DNA from: Burkholderiales bacterium
GTDB lineage: Bacteria; Pseudomonadota; Gammaproteobacteria; Burkholderiales; JAEUOS01
Length of the DNA: 37,809 bases
Reading direction: 5' to 3'
NCBI GenBank assembly: GCA_016790695.1
Contig: JAEUOS010000060.1
Location: forward strand, 1 to 37,809
Numbering within the stretch: the first letter of the stretch is position 1; every line of letters starts with the position of its first letter. The position numbers were made by a program, and so were the translations under genes. The notes beneath the pieces are model-generated. The model saw only the letters and a list, made by a program, of their open reading frames with translations, made no database searches and was not told the DNA's origin. Below, in pieces: positions 34,965 through 37,809 of this stretch.

Positions 34965-35999
34965 CTAGGCCTTCTGGTACTTCGCCACCTGGCGCTGCAT
35001 CTCGATGTAGATCTCGCGCGCGTTCTTGATGCCCTGGCCCTCGAAATCGACCATCGCCTTGTTGTACATCGGCACCAGCGTGCGCTCCCACTGTTCGCGA
35101 TTGGCGCGGTCGAGCGTGACGATGGTGCTGTTGCGCGCCTGCGCCGCGGCCTTGCCGGCCTTGTCCCACGCATCCCACCAGCCCTGGACCTTGGCCAGCA
35201 GCGCCTCGCCGGACGCGGCGTCGATCACCTTCTGCACGTCCTTCGGCAGGGCATTGAACTTCTTCTCGCTGATCGCGAACCAGAACGCCGCGGTGTAGAG
35301 CTGCGCGTCGAAATGGAATTTCGTGACCTCGTCGAGCTTGAATGCCCGCACCGGGTCCCACGGAAAGGCCGCGCCGTCGAGCACGCCCTTCTGGATGTTC
35401 TCGTACGCCTGGCCGGGAGGCATGCCGACCGGCGTGGCGCCGAGGAATTCGAGCATCATCGACACGGTGGGCGAGGGGGTGCGGATGCGCTGCCCGCGCA
35501 GGTCCTCGGGCTTCTCGATGCGCCTGTCCTTGGTGTGGAGCAGCCCGCCGTTGTGGGTCATGAGCAGCAGCGGCTTCAGGCCCTTGTAGTCGTCGCGCAG
35601 GTACTTGGGGTAGAGGTTCCACAACGCGCGCGAACCGGCTTCCGCGCTCTTGACCAGGAAGGGCATCTCGATCAGCGTCGACCGGGTCATGCGCCCGCGC
35701 GGGATGCCGCACAACCCGAAGGCGATGTCGGTGACGCCGTTCAACACCTGGTCGAGCTGATTCTGCGCCTGGCCCAGCGACGAATTGGCGGCAAAGATCT
35801 GGAAACTCACCGCGCCGTTGGTCTTGGCCTCGATTTCCTTCGCCCACGGTTCCATGAACTCGCGCTGCAGGCCGTGCAGCGCGGGCACGTAGTGCGAAAT
35901 CTTGAGCGTGATCTTCGACTGCGATCTGACGATCGCGGGAAAGCCCGTGGCGGCGCCGGCGGCACCGGCCTTGAGGAAACGGCGGCGTGTGTGATGCAT
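34965..35999 (-). CDS. dctP: TRAP transporter substrate-binding protein (DctP family)
   Basis: The 344-residue periplasmic protein carries a twin-arginine-type signal, TRRRFLKAGAAGAATGFPA. The mature part begins KITLKISHYVPALHGLQRE. The family ligand-binding region holds LRGQRIRTPSPTVSMMLEFL, in which an arginine of RIR is the expected carboxylate contact, and VLDGAAFPWDPVRAF. Substrates are typically organic acids; this one is probably the acid handled by the downstream ligase and monooxygenase. GGGAG lies before the ATG at 35999. First gene of the catabolic unit. Confidence 0.94.
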   Translation of the reverse strand: MHHTRRRFLKAGAAGAATGFPAIVRSQSKITLKISHYVPALHGLQREFMEPWAKEIEAKTNGAVSFQIFAANSSLGQAQNQLDQVLNGVTDIAFGLCGIPRGRMTRSTLIEMPFLVKSAEAGSRALWNLYPKYLRDDYKGLKPLLLMTHNGGLLHTKDRRIEKPEDLRGQRIRTPSPTVSMMLEFLGATPVGMPPGQAYENIQKGVLDGAAFPWDPVRAFKLDEVTKFHFDAQLYTAAFWFAISEKKFNALPKDVQKVIDAASGEALLAKVQGWWDAWDKAGKAAAQARNSTIVTLDRANREQWERTLVPMYNKAMVDFEGQGIKNAREIYIEMQRQVAKYQKA

Positions 36000-36059
36000 G
36001 GAAACTCCCTTGGCGGACGCCTGGGACGATGACCGGCGACGGCAATAAACCCTAGTCCC

Positions 36060-36065
36060 ATTATG
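36060..36065 (-). promoter_or_regulatory. Possible -10 element for the TRAP operon
   Basis: CATAAT on the minus strand (within TGGCATAATGGG) lies about 60 bases before the dctP start, in the 114-base spacer. A partial -35 (GACA core) is about 19 bases further upstream. A weak match only. Confidence 0.3.
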
Positions 36066-36113
36066 CCATCGGGGCGCGCACGCCTGTCCTCGTGCGGCCG
36101 ACGGCCGCGCCGC

Positions 36114-37022
36114 TCAGCGGGCACGTGCCTCCGCCGGCACCTGCGCCCCCGGATGGCGCAGCAGAAGGCGCTTCAGGCTGTCGTCGGCATCGGCATGGCG
36201 ACCGGCCCGGCGCAGCGCGACGATCCGGCGCAGCCAGTCCTCGACCGACAACGCATTCTCCTCGTCGGCCGTCAGGTTCGGCACAGGCGATTCCCGCGAC
36301 GCCGCCGCCGATGCGACGCGCCGCTGCCCCTCGCTTCCCGGCGCGGCCTGCGCGCGGATGGTCGACCCCGGGCGCGCCGGCGCGGTCTCTGCCGCCCCGA
36401 CTGCCGCGCCGGCATCCGGACGCGCCGTCGGCGCGGCCGACGCAACCGGCGGTGCCACCGATGGCGCAACCGGGGCGGCGGCCGTCGGACTGGCGGGAGC
36501 CGGCGACGCGACCTGCTCCGCTGACGCGGCCGCTGCGGGCGCGTCCCGCGGCGCCGGCGGGCTTGCCGGCAGGTCCGCCGCGCTGTCGTTCCGCGCCCGG
36601 GCCTGGTCACGTGCATCCGGCGCCTTGGCCGGCGCGCCCCCCACGGCGCGCGACGGCGCGACGGCAGGTCCGCGCGCCTTGGCGTCCTCGGCGCCAGCGC
36701 CGGGGTCCCGCTGAGACGGGCGCGCCTCTTCCCGCGGCCGCGCATCCGGCACCGGATCGGCGCTGGCCACCGGCGCCGGCACCGGACCGGCGGGGCGCAG
36801 ATCCGGTGCCTCCAGCGCCGTGCGCAACACCACGCCGAGACCCAGGACCACACTCGCGGCCAGCGCCAGCCCGGCACCCCACTGGCGCCGGCGCTTGAGC
36901 GCGCGGTCCTGCACGGCGGCGCGGGCGGCCTGCCGGATCGCCGCGTCGAGCCTGGGCGGCGGCGATTCGCGGGACGCCGCGCGGTAGTGCGCGGCCAGTT
37001 CGTCGTCGGCCGGCGGGCTCAT
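36114..37022 (-). CDS. Probable anti-sigma-like single-pass membrane protein
   Basis: The 302-residue protein has a short helical cytoplasmic N-terminus (PPRLDAAIRQAARAAVQDRA), one membrane span (about residues 48-66, WGAGLALAASVVLGLGVVL), a long Pro/Ala/Ser-rich low-complexity stretch, and a helical C-terminus (SVEDWLRRIVALRRAGRHA, then ADADDSLKRLLLRHPGAQVP). Its ATG overlaps the sigma-factor stop by four bases. The topology and position suggest a regulator of the ECF sigma factor. The zinc anti-sigma motif H-x3-C-x2-C is absent, so it is not a classic ZAS protein. The C-terminal motif recurs in similar betaproteobacterial proteins beside sigma genes (from memory). Confidence 0.7.
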   Translation of the reverse strand: MSPPADDELAAHYRAASRESPPPRLDAAIRQAARAAVQDRALKRRRQWGAGLALAASVVLGLGVVLRTALEAPDLRPAGPVPAPVASADPVPDARPREEARPSQRDPGAGAEDAKARGPAVAPSRAVGGAPAKAPDARDQARARNDSAADLPASPPAPRDAPAAAASAEQVASPAPASPTAAAPVAPSVAPPVASAAPTARPDAGAAVGAAETAPARPGSTIRAQAAPGSEGQRRVASAAASRESPVPNLTADEENALSVEDWLRRIVALRRAGRHADADDSLKRLLLRHPGAQVPAEARAR

Positions 37023-37627
37023 AGGAAATCCTTCATGCCTGCGCGCAACCGGGTCATCGCATAGCGCAGACGGCTCTTGACCGTCTCGGTGCCGGCGCCG
37101 GTGGCGGCCGCAATCTCCGCCAGGCTCAGGCCGCCTTCTTCCTGGAGCAGGAACGCTTCGCGCTGCGCGGCCGGCAGCGCCTCGACCAGCTGCAGCATGC
37201 GTCGCGCCGATTCCCGGCCTGCCGCCGCGTCCTCCGGGCCGGGCTGCGGGTCGGCCGGCTCGCTTGCGGCCGTGTCGCCATCGGCGTCCAGCGCGACCAG
37301 TTCGACCACGCCGGACCGCCGATAGTGGTCGATCAGGCGGTTGTGGGCCATCCGGTACAGCCAGGTCGCAAATCGCGCCTGCACCGTGTAGGAAGCACGG
37401 GCGCGCACCACCTGCAACCACAAGTCCTGGAACAGTTCGCCGGCGAGCGCCTCGTTGCGCAGGCTGCGCAGGAAGTAGCGATAGCTGCCGCCGCCGTGGC
37501 GGGCATAGAGCGCGTCGAAGGCACGCGCGTCGCCGCGGGCGTAGGCGAGCATCAGCGCGGCATCCTCGTCGCCGGGCGACTCGTCGTCAGCAGCCATGCT
37601 CGCGAATCGCGCGACACCGATCTCCAT
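37019..37627 (-). CDS. ECF-type RNA polymerase sigma factor
   Basis: A 202-residue sigma-70-family factor of the extracytoplasmic type. Region 2 runs from LAYARGDARAFDALYARHG through FATWLYRMAHNRLIDHYRR; region 4 from LVEALPAAQREAFLLQEEGG to LSLAEIAAATGAGTETVKSR, a helix-turn-helix that reads the -35 box. An acidic linker lies between. The start may be ATG at 37627 or the ATG at 37597 (MAADDESPG); neither has a strong ribosome site, and conservation begins after both. Its translational overlap with the membrane protein suggests the pair responds to an envelope or external signal. Confidence 0.92.
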   Translation of the reverse strand: MEIGVARFASMAADDESPGDEDAALMLAYARGDARAFDALYARHGGGSYRYFLRSLRNEALAGELFQDLWLQVVRARASYTVQARFATWLYRMAHNRLIDHYRRSGVVELVALDADGDTAASEPADPQPGPEDAAAGRESARRMLQLVEALPAAQREAFLLQEEGGLSLAEIAAATGAGTETVKSRLRYAMTRLRAGMKDFL

Positions 37628-37741
37628 GCACGCATGAACGTACGACGGCGCGCGACGGGGTTGCGGGCCCGCGGCGGCCCAGCCCGCCGCCGCACGCGCG
37701 CAGGTCGACGGGCGCTTCGCGCACCCTGGTGCCCGCCGGAC

Positions 37742-37807
37742 CTACGCCGGCGCCGCGCCAGCGGCCGGGTCGGCCGGCCCGGCCGCTGGCGCGGCCTCGG
37801 TGGGCTC
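37742..37807 (-). CDS. Possible C-terminal end of an Ala/Pro-rich protein
   Basis: From the window edge one minus-strand frame reads EPTEAAPAAGPADPAAGAAP then Ala and a TAG stop at 37742. Such tails are common, but 21 residues of GC-rich codons are weak evidence, and the sequence lies on a long inverted repeat. It could equally be non-coding. Confidence 0.25.
   Translation of the reverse strand, partial: EPTEAAPAAGPADPAAGAAPA
37752..37795. repeat. Perfect 18-base inverted repeat with 8-base loop
   Basis: Arms 37752-37769 and 37778-37795 are exact reverse complements (GCCGCGCCAGCGGCCGGG and its complement), with loop TCGGCCGG. No T run follows on either side. It could be a strong transcript hairpin at the end of the gene entering from the right edge, upstream of the ECF sigma gene. 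Confidence 0.85.
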
Positions 37808-37809
37808 GA

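Noticed and set aside
36114..37022. Classic zinc-binding anti-sigma factor
   Set aside because: The protein has no cysteines in the H-x3-C-x2-C arrangement; only topology and gene overlap support a regulatory role.

Overview
The window looks like the chromosome of a high-GC betaproteobacterium, probably Burkholderiales-like. The evidence is a PhaM-type polyhydroxyalkanoate granule regulator, the mreBCD-mrdA-rodA cell-shape operon divergent from gatCAB, a ubiquinone-type UbiJ protein, and TRAP and CaiB/BaiF genes. Genes are tightly packed with many 1-8 base start/stop overlaps. No rRNA, tRNA, CRISPR array, insertion sequence or prophage was found, and no stretch over 300 bases lacks a gene.

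Layout. (1) 1-1433: the tail of a PfkB-type sugar kinase and a convergent class III CoA-transferase. (2) 1529-8020, minus strand: mreB, mreC, mreD, mrdA, rodA and a UbiJ-like SCP2 protein. (3) 8220-12172, plus strand: gatC, gatA, an unnamed 69-residue gene translationally linked at both ends, gatB, then a VOC/glyoxalase protein. (4) 12194-14330: a DUF4124 protein and pyrE on the minus strand, with the exonuclease III gene diverging 30 bases from pyrE. (5) 14440-17594, plus strand: a membrane c-type-haem sensor (Tll0287-like plus HAMP, no output domain), a soluble Ser/Thr kinase with two copies of a C-terminal helical module, an ICMT-like membrane methyltransferase and a DUF1330 protein.

(6) 25316 down to 17611, minus strand: a seven-gene set headed by an ArsS-type radical SAM enzyme. 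It continues with a HAD-family hydrolase, a metallophosphoesterase-like protein that has lost several metal ligands, a fusion of a TVP38/VTT membrane domain to a MerA-like flavoprotein, a DUF547 protein, a TIGR04283-type glycosyltransferase and a FAD oxidoreductase resembling the N-terminal partner domain of SelD. Known families suggest arsenosugar or related organoarsenic/selenium nucleoside chemistry, but no ArsM methyltransferase is present here. This is the best candidate for incompletely described biology.

(7) 36000 down to 25444, minus strand: a TRAP transporter whose P and Q genes are separated from the M gene by an acyl-CoA ligase and a crotonase. These are followed by an MhpA-like flavin monooxygenase, a DUF2783 protein, PhaM overlapping a FIST sensor protein, an SDR and an EamA exporter. 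The first part reads as uptake, CoA activation and oxidation of an organic, possibly aromatic, acid. (8) 37627 down to 36114: an ECF sigma factor and an overlapping single-pass membrane protein that is probably its regulator. The right edge holds a long perfect inverted repeat.

Genes 36000 to 17611 all run in the same direction with short gaps, so read-through between functional blocks is possible. Identifications rest on reading the protein sequences and remembered family motifs; no database search was run.
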